Shown: positions 1-13,353, counted from the stretch's first letter. The stretch: 64,000 nucleotides of DNA from Todiramphus chloris collaris (GCA_025345505.1 JANVCC010000077.1:9107163-9171162); one strand, 5' to 3'. Program-made: numbers and translations. The notes: generated from the letters alone by a model not told the origin.

Positions 1-989
1 AATCTGAACTTTACAGGTGAACCACACAGGGATACTGAGTCATGAAACTTTGCACCTGTATTTCTGGGTTTTTTTCTGAATAATATGTGTGCTGGGCATA
101 TACTGTTCTGTTACAAAAATATCTGAACTGAAGCAAAGGAGAATGGATTTGTTTGAAGCTGGATATAGATTTTGAAAATCTGAGCCACATAATTTTCCTA
201 GATCTTTACCACTCACCATATGCTACTAAGATTCTGCCATGTGGAATATGATTGAATGTAAATACAGAGTACCCTGGGTTGTTTTGGTACACAAAGTATG
301 CAGAAGATGTAATAATTCTGACCTCAGGTGCCCAAACACATGTGCTTTTGACCACAAAGCAGATGTATTCTTGGTTTTTTGGAATATAATTTGAACCTAA
401 CATGAAAGGTCTTGTAAGACCTTAGTCTGTCCTCTAGCACTTGCTTTGCTTTCAGCTTTTGTCTCAAACATTAAGTTTTGCAAAAATTTGATTTTTTTTT
501 TTTTATACCAGCATTTTGAGATATGAAAAATTAGAACATGAGGAAAGCCTGTCATCAAAATCATTGCTTTTTCTTTCTGCAGCATCTTATCTGCTTGTCT
601 CTTCCCATTTCTGCTAATGCTCACGGCTAGAGAGCCAGGGAGAGTTGCTCTAGTACGCAGGTAATCATGTCCTCTAAGAAGGTGTGAACCATATTACCAC
701 AAGGTGTACAAACGCTTGACACATTATTGCTATCTGCTTGCCTGCTTACAAGAGTCGGACAAATCTCTTCTCTGTGCTTCTCTAGGTTCAAATACCAGCT
801 GAATTGTTCTTTGTGTCATTCTGAAGGCTTCCCTGAATGGCAGTGTAATGACATATGGTGGTCTTTCCACCTGAATTCAAGCAGCGACATGTACTGCCTG
901 TCTGCATTGCAATGCCAGCAGCTGGGATTCTGTTGTACGTTCATCTTTCTACCAGCACTATCCTTCAGGGTGTCATTATCAAAGTACAG
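1..989. other. Unique non-coding DNA, no feature seen
   Basis: The stretch is AT-rich with short T runs (for example near 490-505). Open frames on both strands stay below about 110 codons and resemble nothing I recognise. No repeat family, CpG cluster or RNA gene is evident. It may be intronic or intergenic. Confidence 0.6.
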
Positions 990-1181
990 CATACTTCTCA
1001 ACCTCAAACAGTGTGAGTCTTGTGGAAAAAAAAAAAAAATCAAGCAGCAAGATATGTGAAATTCTCATTGAATTAATGGGCCTCTTTGATTTTTTTACCC
1101 AGGAGAATACAAAAATCAAAAAATTTTTAAGCCAAAAAAATCTCGCGTCTCCTGGGTAAAATGTGAGAGTTGAGAAGTATG
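990..1181. repeat. Nested perfect inverted repeats (fold-back)
   Basis: Two perfect 13-bp inverted repeats lie one inside the other. The outer arms are catacttctcaac at 990-1002 and its reverse complement at 1169-1181. The inner arms are tttacccaggaga at 1094-1106 and its reverse complement at 1148-1160, with a 41-bp A-rich loop. The right arms are only 8 bp apart while the left arms are 91 bp apart, so this is not one uniform palindrome. It could be a decayed inverted duplication, the terminus of a non-autonomous DNA element, or a structured RNA. A minus-strand open frame of 145 codons (979-1416) crosses it but has no family resemblance. The pairing is seen directly; the origin is unknown. 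Confidence 0.6.
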
Positions 1182-3952
1182 ACATAAGCATTAGTAGCCT
1201 TTGTGCCTCTTGATAGCTCTGCTGAATCTCCCAAGACTCTAAAAGTTGATTTGTCAGCTTAACATTAGCTTCAGCCTTAGCTGCAGCAGTGGCTGTTGTT
1301 TCACCTTTATCAGCAGAAATGGTGCAGCTACTGGAGGGACTGATGTGGTAAATCTTTTTGTGACACCATTTTGTTTTTGCTACTATCTCTAATTGGCTTG
1401 CTCGTGCACTCTGCATCCCAAGCTAGATAGGCTGAAAGCTTCATCACACTTTAATTAGAAAAGAGCTATTTTAAAGTTACAGAGTTGACTAATTTTATTC
1501 ATCTAGTCTCTAAGGGTCACATTTTCAAACTGGACCACTTAAAAATGCCATTGGTGGTATTTTGTACAGGCTGAATTCACAATACTGCATTATAAGCATC
1601 GTAATTTGACACATTCACAAAACTGAATGTTAAGTCTGCAGATACAAGCAAAACACTACAAAATTTGTGTGTAAAAAGTTTACTGAGGCTGGTTAATTTT
1701 TACTCCTATCTTTTACTGTGCTTACTGCTTACAGCTTCCATTTATGTGATCAAGCCTGGATGCCCTGTAGTGAGTGGTTAGATACAAAGTCAGTCCTTGG
1801 CATGACTCCCTCTTTCATCTTTTTTCTTTTATTTCATAATCACATTCACTGAAATGAATATATGAAAATTAAGCCCAGGCATTTATCTTAACACACTGTA
1901 GAAATAAGGGTGGCCACATGAAGATCATTAAGAGTTCTAGGGCATACTAGGGCTGTATCAAATGACAAACAGTAAAGCTGATGGTACTGAACTTTCTGAA
2001 CACCCACGTCCTCCTCTGTGAGCCAGGGTGTGGAAGGGAAAGAGAGACAAAGATCAGGGAGATCACCTGAGATGAACCGCACACTTCAGTCAGGTTAATC
2101 TTGCAATGTCCTTGCAGTGTCTTGTGGGGCTACAAGTCAGTCACTGTGATCTCTCACCTGCAAATCACTTCCTGGCTTCATTGTAGTCAGAAACATTTCT
2201 TACTGCAATGAGATCTAGTGTGAGATCCAGTTTGTTGGCTTTCTCAAGCACGCAATAAGTATAGCTTCAGATATTCCCTGAAACAGCCTCTGCGTGAGGA
2301 AGTGATTTTCAGTTCAGTCAAGCATATTGGGGTTTTTATTGTTCTGGGTCCTGATTTAGGGATCTCTGGTGCAGACTGTTCATTCTGTATTTAGCTTTGG
2401 GTTTGGTTTTTTTTTCTGCTAGATAAAATCCATTTCCACTATACAACCTAGTACCATTGCAGTTTGGAAGGGAACTCTGGCTCAGTATTCCAGTTAGGTG
2501 GTGGGGCACAAAGACCCACATCACACATGAAAAACAGACCTCACATATTCAGATATATCAAACATTTTCTTCCCAAAAGTGTAGCTACCTTGCATTTTTC
2601 CTCTCTCAGGTACAGTAATAAAGCTAGCATGGACAGCCTATAATCCAGTTTGAAGATAAACATACCCAGCCATGTATTCCCAGGGCTGGTCTAAGGTGGT
2701 GGTTGTAGGAAGCCACTGCTGACATGCTTAAAACAGTGAGAGTTCTGTGATCTACCTGCAACAAGAGGAGGTAGCTCTTTATTAGTCCTTTTGTGTTCCT
2801 GGAGAACTGCAACATTAAATTGCCCTTTGATTTATAAAGCCTTCAATTTGTTTGTTTCTCTGGTACAAAGAAACTTCTTAAGCAACAGTTAACATAATCT
2901 TTTTTTCTTATTACGGTTTTAGATGTTATCGGTCACAGTATCTTTCTTTGTGTATAAGGATAGAGTGGAGCAGGAAATCTATCCTTAGTTGATAATCAAC
3001 AGAGAGGGATTCACCTTGATTAAATGCAGAGTTACGGCACATCCTATTTCCCATCTCTCTTTGTAAGGCTTAGTGTTAACAGAATCTGGGGCATCATGAT
3101 GTATTCAGGAAATCTGGATGTATTTAAGGCTGTTAGTTTGTTCGTTTGTTTTTTTTAAGAGTGTGTTTGCATTTTCTTTACAAACACTTAATTTCTGTCT
3201 GTATCTTTTGCTCTGTTATTTCCTTGTACCCTCTCTACCCATACAGCCTAGGAGAAAATATTTTGCGAAGTACAGTTGGAGATGCATCTTTCCTATGTCC
3301 TGTTACGCTAAAATATTTGTTAGATGAACACAAAAAGCCTGCAATTCAGAGTAAGATACAGTTTTGGTACACTTGGGTGCTGCATTGCCATCAGCAATTC
3401 TTCTGGTCCAGGCTGAAACACGAGGAGACGATGAAATTTTGTGATGGTATTTTAATTATATTTCACCATTTAATCTCATTTCAAGTGTTCAGTGCAGGTG
3501 GGCCTCTACTGATGCTTCAATAGTTTTCTTTCATATTCTTGTATTTGTTTATGGTGAGCAGCAAAATGAAAACTGGGTATTCATTGTGAGGTTGTTGAGG
3601 ACACTTCCATGCTGACCTCATGGTTTGCCTTGTCGCTGTGCAGCCTCCTGTAAAGCAGTTTTAAAGGCTGATCCAAGTTTGTGTGCGTGTGTGGAAGAAC
3701 TGGAGGAAACCAGAAATATTTACTATGCTGGTTTTGATGTTTCTAGATTCATTCTATCAGACTGAGTTCTCACTGTAATGGGTAGCTTTATAAACATTAA
3801 AAAACATTACAATGTTGCATTTTAGTTTGTTAGACCAAACAGATGTTTTCTGTGGCATAGTTTAACACTGAGCTGTGTTTTCCTTCATCATATACTGCAG
3901 TGATTCATGGGAAATGTAATCTGTTTTAAATGAATGAGTTTCAATTTTATTT
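1182..3952. other. Unique non-coding DNA, no feature seen
   Basis: This is mixed, AT-rich sequence. The part at about 1199-1416 lies in the minus-strand open frame that crosses the fold-back and encodes an Ala/Glu/Gln-rich stretch, but no start context, domain or splice signal supports a gene. Other frames are at most about 125 codons and are hydrophobic because of T-rich DNA (for example 3146-3523). No interspersed repeat was recognised. Confidence 0.55.
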
Positions 3953-3975
3953 AAAAAAAAAAAAAAAAAAAAAAA
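3953..3975 (+). repeat. Poly(A) tract, 23 A
   Basis: This is an uninterrupted run of 23 adenines after a T/A-rich stretch. It could be the tail of an old retroposed copy or simple slippage. The upstream sequence shows no recognisable parent transcript, so the origin is undecided. Confidence 0.85.
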
Positions 3976-6900
3976 GCAAACTCCAAACCTCTTTCAATTA
4001 TTTCAAAGGAGTTTCTGGCTGATGGATATATTTCATTCTGTTTTTCTAAGAAAATGATAATGTTTTGATTCTCATGCAAAGAGTACTTTCTTTTCTTTTT
4101 TTTTTCCCCTAGAAATAGCATTTTATAAAAAATTCCCACCTAGTTGTAGTGAGATCTCTCAGGATTATGGCCTTGAAGAGATAGTGAGACATGAATGCCA
4201 GCTGTTTTTCCTAGATTCTTTTCTAGTGTCCTCTACAACTATATCCTGCTGTGTATTAAGATTCTTATTTATTTCTGAGCTCAGGCCTCTTCCTTTCTGT
4301 CACTGTCTTTCAGGAAGTTCCTTGAAGTGAAGAAGGTTGGGCTGCCAGGAGAGTTAGGTTGGAGAGCATCTCATGCAGACAGATGGATTAATAAGCATGT
4401 GGTTATTTTAGATCTGAAAGGTGGTCTAAGTGATTCATTTTGGTACCTGTTTGGAAGAGGCAAACTAGTCTGTGACACGACACTTCTGTGTGCCAAAAAG
4501 CCAACTGTAGTGAAGGCTTGGATGATGCTCAAAGGAAAATCAAGACCAAAACAGGATGATCCAGACCTTCCCAGACTCTGAAATTGGTTTGATCTATACA
4601 CCACAAAACACGGGCTTCTCTGTTTCTTTGCAGACTTCTATGTGACAACTTCATTTCTAATTTTGGAACCTGAGAATTGTTGTGTCATGGCAACATACTG
4701 CTTAGAAACAGTTATCATTAGCAAAAAAAAAATCTGTTTTGTGGTCAGAACCGATCAGTAGACAGAAGCATTTGGATGGTTTTATTCTGGGCATGTATTG
4801 CCTTTATTCCACTCTCTGAGATGTAGTTATAGCAAGTAATTAAGGTGTCTTTATGAGATTAGAAGAAAGTTATGGCCAATTGGCTGGGGTCGTGGGCTGA
4901 CTAGATTGAACTGAAGCACAAATTGTTTATGTTGTTTTGGGCAGTAATGACACATTACAAATTAGCTTATTTTATCAGCCTCTTAGAACCAAGAGATTAA
5001 TGTAGAGAAAGAGAAGACAGACACCCGAATTTCCATTTATACCTAATAGCAAAGTATATCTTTCAGTAATCAGTCCTGTACACTATGTGTTGGATGTCTT
5101 GGGTACTACCTATAGCATGTCCTAATGTCCAGAAAATACAAATGCCAAATATTATCTTAAGCATAAAGAGAGTTTGCATTCTGAGATACATGTGCTTCCA
5201 GGAGCGCGTTGCCACGGTCAGCATTGTGGTAGCAGCTGGCCTGGGACTGCTGTCTGTTCTCATTTCTAACACAACAACAGTCCAGGGCTCTTGAACCATC
5301 ATCAAATGAGCAATGAGTATGGTGAGCAGGTGTATGGGCAGACGTACACTGCTAGGAAGCTCTTCTCATGGTACCTTTACAGTTTTCCCATTGAGGAAGG
5401 GAGAAGACTTGTGTACCAATGTCACTGAAAGAAGAATAAAAATTCATTTTGAATATTTTATTATAGATGTTTGTTTGTCATCTACATTTAATACAATATT
5501 CTACTTAGACATGTATATATGTGTATAGATACAGATGTACATTTATGCTGTATGTATTAAATATTTGTGACATGCTTGATAGGGAAATAATGGCAATGTG
5601 TATGAAACAGTGACATTTCTGAAGAGTAAACAATAGATTATAACAAGAGTCTTTGAAAAACACCAAGTCCCCTGTCTTACATTTCTTTCTGACAGAGGTT
5701 ATTTGCACAGAGTGGGAGTTGAAGCCTCCACCCTTGTATTTCTAAAAAAATATTTTCTGTTTTGCCTTTCTTACACACCCTGGAGAAATAATATATATGA
5801 AATAAATTAAGAATTGGGGAGGAAAAAAACTATTAAAAAAAAAAAAAATTCTTGCTAATTAAATTTAGTCTTTTTATCTGAGCAAAAGCCTGAGCCAGAC
5901 CAAGAGCCTTTTGAATACCAACAGCACATCTTGAACTGGTTCAAATTTCCATTGAAATTATCATCTGGATATATAGAAATACTTCAACTGACTCTGGCCA
6001 AGTGCTGTTGCTGTGGTTTCCTATATTAGAACATTCCATTCTTACTCTCCTTTCTGCCATGCAGTGTAGAGCCTTCTGTGCTGATGGGAGCTACATGATC
6101 AGAAAGCAATCCATATTGTGGGTGACATGTGAAACACAGCTCTACATAATGTATTTGGATAACCATTGATTTCTGAGTTTTGGAGATAAATTTCACTAAA
6201 ATTCTGTAGCCTGAAAATATATTCTTCTTCCACATGATTAAAAAAAAAAAAAATTAAGAAGAGGGTTTTTTTTCCTGCAGAAAAAGAATTTTTGTGTTCA
6301 TTTTTGTATTTTGCAAATACAACTGCATCTGCTTAGGAAAGAAATATTAGCAATTTTTATCCATAATCAAAATGCTAAAAAAATATTTTTTTCTCATCCT
6401 GTCTTTTAGCTTTCTTTGAAGTCACAATATTAAACCTCCTTAAAAATATTTATGTGTATTTAGTTAACAAAAGCTCCTGTAAGTTGAATCCATGCTGGCA
6501 AAAGGTTCAGGTAAGCTCTCTATATAAGCTTACAGACAATTGTGTAAATCTTCAGCCATTAAAGAGAAAGGAGAAAAAAGCCATCCTCATTACACTGCTG
6601 TCATTTACTCTTCATCTCCTGTCCTCTTTAGCAGCATTAAGATGGGATGTAAATTTGCCAGTTAATGCTGTTAGAAAATGGATGGTTCAAGAAGGGCAGG
6701 AATTAGAGATCAGTATTAGGTGCAGATAAGCTCCTTTTCCTCCGCAGTGGCGGCTGTTTAACATTCATGGGAAAATCATCATCAAACAGCGTTATCACAG
6801 CTCTGTTGATGGCTGAGGAACTTCATCACTATGATAATTTTTTTTTTATAGCTGTGAGCCAAAAAGCTCCCTTTTATTTCTGCTGTCTATAACTGCGATA

Positions 6901-9177
6901 GAAGCTTGTTTGTATGGGTAGGGTATTGCAAACTCATAGCTCTTCAGCCAGGTTTGATTTCTTTCCACCATCACTTCCCCCTTCAACCCCTTGTGTATGT
7001 TGCACTAAACAGTAATGCTGATAAAAAAAAAAGAGTGCTCAAACAATCCTTCAAAGAATAACTGATATTTTTATGATCAGTAATTCGAAGTTTGACAAGT
7101 GATGCCATTCTGTAATGAAATTGTCATCCATTTTGTTGTGAGTAAAGGGTAGAGACTACAAAGCAAGCAGGCAGGGAAGAAGTAAATATCCAATGTCACA
7201 TTAACTTGACCAGGAGATGGTTTAAAGATCACAACATCACCATTTTTTTTCAGTAAGAGACACTTTTTGGCTTTTTTCATCATCAGGTCAATAAGTTCAC
7301 AGCCTGTTACATCTTTTATTTTTATCCCCTCCAACCTGAGAAGAGAACTGTATTTTCTGTATTTCCTTTAATCTCTTTTAACTTAAAGATATATTAGTTC
7401 ATCTGTAGGTATTTTCCTAAAAAATACCATGACCAATTTTAAACTTGTGAAATTTGCATAAGGGCTCACTTCTAAATGATATTTCTACTATATGCTCAGC
7501 CATCTTTAAATGTATCTGAGATGCAGATGATGGTTGTTCTTCGCGTTGTACTTGGGAGGAGGGAAGATACACAGTTCCAGACTGTATGCATTCTTCCAAA
7601 GGAGATAAGGTGCTATTCAAGGAAATATTTTAATTTATTAAGGTTCTCAGCTTATGCTTCTTTACAGCTTTGACCTCATTTTTTGTAGTTTATCTGCTCT
7701 AAGTGACATTTCTCGTTTTGAATATAGCTGGAAAACATTGCGTTAAACGGCAATTTTGTAGCCTCCACAGCACCACCTGATAATTTTGATATTTCCACTC
7801 TGAATTCAGTATTGATTTGATTACTTAGGTAATTTACTTTTGACACAAGCTCATTCCTTGTCTTTTCCTGAGCAGGGACTTCCAATCATGCCATGTTGTG
7901 CTGAATTATGTTTGGAGTTTAGAGATAAGGACTTTTGTCTACTTGAGACTCAGCTTAGGCCACCAAACTCATTTCCCATAGGAGGTGGGTTTGAGTCCAG
8001 TCAGGAACCTAAAGGTGAAAGGCTAGTGCTTTATAATTAGATATTACCATATAGACATAAGTTTAAAGCAGATATTGTGGGGTTGAGGGAATACTAGAGT
8101 TATTTTGAGTGGAATTTCAAGGAACTCTTCCATAAAGAAGAAAGGGGCCCAAGTGGCCCACAGATCTGATGACTTCCAAAGATCCTGGTTGTCTCCAGGG
8201 TGACCCCTTACTTCTGGACCAGGCTGCCAGACTCCTTCACAGTCTGATTGTCATCTTTGGGAATGGTGCAAGGAGAGCCTTCCTAGGCTGCCACCCTGGC
8301 TCTCCCCAGGGGTTTAAGGAGGTGACAACAAAGCAAGCCTTCCTTTGGTGAGCTTCAAATCAAAGGAGCTCTCAGCCATGGCTAGAGGTGGTGGTCCCAG
8401 GAATTATACTTTTGCATGAAGTCATTGTACTTCTTCATGACAAAACAAGGGTGTAATAAAATAAAAAGTCATTCTAGTCCAGATTGCCACTAGAATGAGA
8501 AGCTTATAGCTACTATGGGAATATAGCTAAGGCAACTGTACTCTTTCTGTGTAACAGCCTCACAGACTGGAGATGGTTTCATTTTTCTTCAGAGGAAAAG
8601 TTTGTTTCTTTTTCCAAGTTTCTGAAAGGAATGGTCACAGCATTATCAAAAGAATTTTTCAAGAAGCATTAGAGGCTTTTGAAAACTTGAAGGAGTTCTG
8701 ATGTTTGGATTTGAGAACATTTGTTAGCAGGACAGTAAAAACAGTTATGAAAACAAAGTATCGAGCAAGGTCTGTTTTGGAGCTGTTCTGCCAACATTAC
8801 ATGCTTCTCCTCCTTATTCCTTGCTTTTCTAAGCAGGTAACCCCATCTCTTTTCATCAGCAAAGAGTGTAAAAGAATGGATTTTTAAAAAATTTTTATAC
8901 TACTGAACTGGATGGGATTTTATCTTGCAGTAGCTGTACAAATTCTTTCTGTGATGAAAGGGAGGAAGCTTATATTACCATAAGATTGACCCTAAGATAC
9001 TGTAGTATTGTTAAAAAGACATGTCTTCTAGCCTTTTCCAGACTGAAATGGCAAATGTAGAGAGGTGTTTCAGTATTGCTTCAGGATGTCTCCACGACCC
9101 ATTTCAATGTCCTGGGTTATTTTCACTTTTTCCTGGGACATCATAGTTTCTTGTATGGTTCACTTTAAAATAACTAT
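3976..9177. other. Unique non-coding DNA with short A tracts
   Basis: No gene, RNA or dispersed repeat was recognised over these 5.2 kb. Short A runs occur at about 5833-5848 and 6240-6253, and a T run at about 6839-6848. Open frames are all under about 95 codons with no family resemblance. The stretch 8100-8400 is somewhat richer in G+C but has no recognisable origin. Confidence 0.55.
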
Positions 9178-9197
9178 TAAAAAAAAAAAAAAAAAAA
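9178..9197 (+). repeat. Poly(A) tract followed by A-rich purines
   Basis: A run of about 20 A is followed by an A/G-rich stretch to about 9211. It may be a retroposon tail or slippage product. No parent element was recognised upstream. Confidence 0.75.
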
Positions 9198-10899
9198 GAA
9201 GGGAAAAAAAAGCCTTGGGTTCACAAGAACAAAAGACAATGATTGTAATTTGCCTCTGCCCTTTAGCAAAGCAATCAGCAATTTTCTAGTATTTTACAGT
9301 CATCCATCTAGCTATCTATTCATCTGGTAATACCCTTACTTTTTCTTGGAAATATTCAAATTTATTAACCTTTTAGTATCTGGTAACCATTATAATGCTG
9401 TCCTGTATTAACAAAGAGGAAACTCATCCCTCTAAATCTTTGGCTGCTAATTTATTGGTTTATTCTTTTTCTTTAGACAAAAGTTGTCTAATGGTTGCCA
9501 TCGCCAGTTGCTAGCCGTGCTGCTTTGGCTTCCACGCTGGCAGGGTGGTGGGTATTACAGGCAGGATGGTTTACACCATAGCTAATACTGAGGTAACTGT
9601 AGATCTATTAATCTCCAGCAAAGCTGGCTCTTTGTTTGAAGTCACATTAGTCTCATTAAAAAGAGTCTGGAACTGAAAAGTGAGATTATTCAGCTACCCC
9701 AGCCTGTTAGAGCAGTGCAAGGAGACGCAAGGCAGTTCATGCTGGCTCACTGGACTCCACTGGAATGTGAAAAAGGTGGGAGGATCTTTGTTTGAGGTAG
9801 GCAGTGCTGGTTTTGTCTGGGTTACTTAAGAAGTCTTTCTCCAGCAATGAGTGCATATTCATCTGCATTCGTAGAAACAGACTGTATATCCCTGGTTAGC
9901 AAGGCATTTTAAAAATTACAATTCATCATTCTGTATTTTCTGAGGTATCATGCAAAGATATCTGATCAAACTCTGCATGCCCTAGCCCAGATACCGACAG
10001 CAACATACCTAGATCAACACAGTGTTTTGCAGGCTAATTAGCCCTGGGCTAGCTCAATATTGCAACATCGTGTAGACATAACCAACAGTCTTACACTTGA
10101 TGGTTGAGAAAATCTATCCCTTCTGTCTTGAAAAGGAAGATTCTTTGCGCCTCAGTTATTTGTTTCATACATCCTGCAAACCCACTCATTGCTCTTGGTC
10201 GAGCCTTTTTAAAGATTCAAAAGTGGGACAGACTGTATCAAAAAGAACAATGTAAATAAATTTAAATAAACTATAAAACTAGGCACCGATGAGATTTTTG
10301 TAGAGGGCAGAACCACAAGAAGTTGAGGTTTGGTGGCTGCTGTGAATATGGACCAGTCTTGGGTGGAAACAGTGGGACTGTTGTCCTGGTGTGAGTTAGC
10401 ACAGAAAGAATTCTGTTCAGTGATTTTACTTTTCAGCTTTCTGAGTAAGTAGATGCTGAGATCTGACCATGAATGGCAAAAACTCATCTGATTTTCAGGA
10501 GGGTGAGCTTATTCAAATTGTGCCTAAGTTTGATCTTAAATAATTTATTGAATTTTTGGTTCCCTGTGAAAGTTTCTGATTCCATCAAGACGGTTTTCTG
10601 GGCAGAATTTTCTAGGACTTAGGCTTACCTGGGTTGTTATTTAGGGATTCTGCAGTGTCACAGAGCTCTGAAACCCTTCTTGCTCCAGTCCTCTTCCAAT
10701 CACAGACTCCCCTTTTGCCAGGCATGATTTTTTTTACCACAATAGGTTACATTTACTAATCTTTGTGGCTAGAATCCACACTGCAGCCTGTGGACTTGTA
10801 TGTGCGTGTACAAGCTTCGTTTATGCACTAGGGCTGAAAAGATGCAAAGAACTAACGAGCAGCGCTCCTGAATTTTGCACTCTGGCCATCCTCAGCCAC
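9198..10899. other. Unique non-coding DNA, no feature seen
   Basis: Mixed-composition sequence without a recognisable repeat or coding signal. The open frames here are short (the longest is 92 codons, minus strand, 10209-10487) and unremarkable. Confidence 0.55.
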
Positions 10900-10972
10900 T
10901 GTATTCTGCAGGGGCAGGGACTAAGTGTCATCTTGTCTCAGTGGCTTCTGTACATACTGGGATAACCAGAAA
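10900..10972 (+). mobile_element. Possible L2/L3-like LINE 3' end fragment
   Basis: The block contains 'ggggcagggacta' followed by 'gtcatcttgtctcagtgg' and 'tctgtacata'. This order resembles the 3' end shared by old amniote L2/L3-type LINEs and SINEs derived from them: a 'ggggcagggactgtct' block, then a 'gtacag' block. The match is short and judged by eye from memory of the family, so a chance resemblance is possible. Confidence 0.4.
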
Positions 10973-12576
10973 CTAAGCAACTTTTGGACATTTATCTGTA
11001 ACCTTTAATAATTTGCTATGCATATCCACTCATTCCTTTGTTATATTATCAATATTCTGCAGTGCTACTGGTTTTAATAAGAAGCCTTTTCACTGGTTTT
11101 CTTTGTTCTAGTCATCTAATCTCCTAATGGAAGTTTCTAATTAAATTCCTACAGCCATTTTCAAACTGTGTTTTGAATAACAAAGTCTTGCAAATACTCA
11201 AAGTATATCTCTCCCCCTGACTTGAACACCCTACCTTCCAAATGGCTGTGGAGAAGTGATGCAGGTGACTGTGGAGAAGTGTTGATGAGAACCTATCTCA
11301 GCTGAATGAGAGGCATATCAATGGCATGTTCCCTGTACAGGAAATAACTCAGCAGGTTTAAGAAAAGCCTTCCAGGGTCTCACTCATAGTTTTAATGAAC
11401 ATTGGACTGATGAGGAACGAATGCCATGTATTCATAGAGCAAGGAGCACTTTTCTGATGATCCTGGTGCTCCACAGAAGCTGAGAAACCAGGATCACCAG
11501 TGACATTTATTACTTCATATCCCAAACCCTCTCATTTGGGTTTGAACTTTACCCACTGGGAGCAGCTGAGGGTTGAATTACTGTAATTAGTATCTCATCA
11601 GCATTCTTTGGCTATTGCTGAAACAGAAAGGAAAAAAGTGAAAAGGACTGTCAGAATCAGCTCATAAATATGATGAATATGATAAATATGAAAGACTCTG
11701 TTTACCTAATTGATCCTTTTATTAATCCCAGGAAATATTGCAACTGGCATCATTTCCAGATGGATCAGCAGCAGTACACAGGGATATCTAGCTTGCCAAA
11801 GGTATTTCTCAGCATGTATGCCTGCATGTGGTTCCCAGAAATTCCTCCATACAGATGTGGTCATCTTCTGGCATGCAGCTAGATGCAGACCGAACGTGAA
11901 AATCTCAGCCAAAGCTGCCACTTTCTCCCCTTCCTCTAAAGCGCTGTTACATTCCTACTTCTCCTGCACACCTGCAGAGGATATTGTTTTGGCCAGAATA
12001 AGATGAGCACAGGTGGTAACATAATGCATATCACATATAGATTTAACACCTGTAGCACAGAGGGCTTACCAGTTTTAATCTGTTTTATTCAAGTTTTTGG
12101 TGCTTTGGTTTTCTAGGTTTTGTTTGGTGTTTTGTTGTTGTTTGCACGGTGGTTGGTTATTTTTTGAATGTCATTTTATAAGTGGACAAAGAACAGCAGC
12201 AGATTTATTTAGAGATGGTTCAGATTGTCACTGGGTCCTGCTCCCATGGGGACTGTGATTCAGGAGTATTTTTTTCTTTTTGCAAAAGCATATATGCATA
12301 AATAAAAAGGTTCACATATTTTACTGATGTATACTTTCAGCTTTTTTATGTTAGAGCCAATACCTGAGTCAGCTATAACCATTCCTACCTGTCGGTCAGA
12401 AAGCCAACATATTTTAGGAGCTAGATAGCTTTGATTTTAAACAATTCTGCCTTTCCCCCTGTCTATGGGATGACCCAGTAGGTGAAGCTGGGTAGAAATG
12501 CCTGATACCCACAGTGCAGGCAGCATGGGTTTATGTCTGTGTGTCTCATGTCATGTACTGACTGATTCCAGATTTT
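10973..12576. other. Unique non-coding DNA with a short direct repeat and a GT-rich tract
   Basis: The 13-mer ctgtggagaagtg occurs twice (11246-11258 and 11269-11281), a minor local repeat. A G/T-rich low-complexity tract lies at about 12085-12165. Overlapping open frames of 70-98 codons at 11670-12006 run on both strands and resemble nothing known. Confidence 0.55.
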
Positions 12577-12780
12577 CTGACACTTTATTGCAAGCGTAGA
12601 ACAATTTTTGTGTTGAAATTAGATCTCATGTAAAATGAGGAAAAGCCTTTGAAATTCACTATACAAACAGTGCTCAGTGCTCAGAAATGTCAACATTTCT
12701 GCTCCCTAAACATTTGCCACAGAATTCTGTCCAGCACAGCACCCTAGCATCTATGCTTTTAATTTTTATTTTATTTAACA
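12577..12780 (+). repeat. Diverged local duplication, copy A
   Basis: This copy shares ordered blocks with 13354-13540 in the same orientation. They are ctgacac..tttatt..caagcg, then atacaaaca, then the identical 20-mer tgtcaacatttctgctccct (12688-12707), then cacagcaccctagc and a final atttaacaa block. Spacing differs by small gaps. About 760 bp separates the copies. It is either an old local duplication or two copies of an unnamed dispersed repeat. No coding potential is evident. Confidence 0.7.
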
Positions 12781-13353
12781 ATACAATAGACTCTTTAAAA
12801 GCAGGTTTTATGAGCTACCAGGAAAAAAAAACTTATAGGAAAACTGGTTGGAAAAGACTGTCAATCTAATGGTCTTTTAAATTCCATTTGGCTCCATTCA
12901 CAACACTCTTTTCACCATCATCTGAAACAAACTCACTTTAGTCGAAAACATTTTTTTCTGAACTTGGTAGTTGTATTCCCAGACCATTCTAGGACAAAAC
13001 ATTGCAAATGTGATATTTTTTGAAAAGCAAAGACAGGCAGAAAAGCTTTCAATTTTCCAGTATGTTTGTGAATAAATTCCCTTCCCTTTTCACCCAAGTA
13101 AAAAGAGCGATTATCTGTGTGGAGGAGACTCTCCACTACAGAAAACTGAATGCCTCATCGGTGCTGTAGATTTCAGGACAGACAGTACATTGCCTGTAAA
13201 CTTGAAGCTCAGATGACAGATGGAAACCAGATAAAGTGAGTGTGCCGATCACTGCAGAGAGATTAGACTCTGTAATTTGCATCTCGTCTTCCAATAATGT
13301 TTGCTCCATTTTTGCCTGCACATTTACCTGAGCTTTAAACGCAGGCGTTTGAA
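12781..13353. other. Spacer between the two duplicated copies
   Basis: This is AT-rich unique sequence. A 'ggttggaaaagac' stretch near 12845 resembles part of a reversed CR1 tail, but the flanking sequence does not continue the match. The minus-strand frames at 12933-13136 and 13136-13360 are short and unrecognised. Confidence 0.5.

Noticed and set aside
3146-3523. 125-codon hydrophobic plus-strand frame
   Set aside because: The Phe/Leu/Cys content follows T-rich DNA; there is no signal peptide with a credible mature protein, no domain and no splice context.
12840-12880. Possible reversed CR1 tail at 'ggttggaaaagac'
   Set aside because: Only one short block matches; the adjoining terminal repeats and following blocks are absent.
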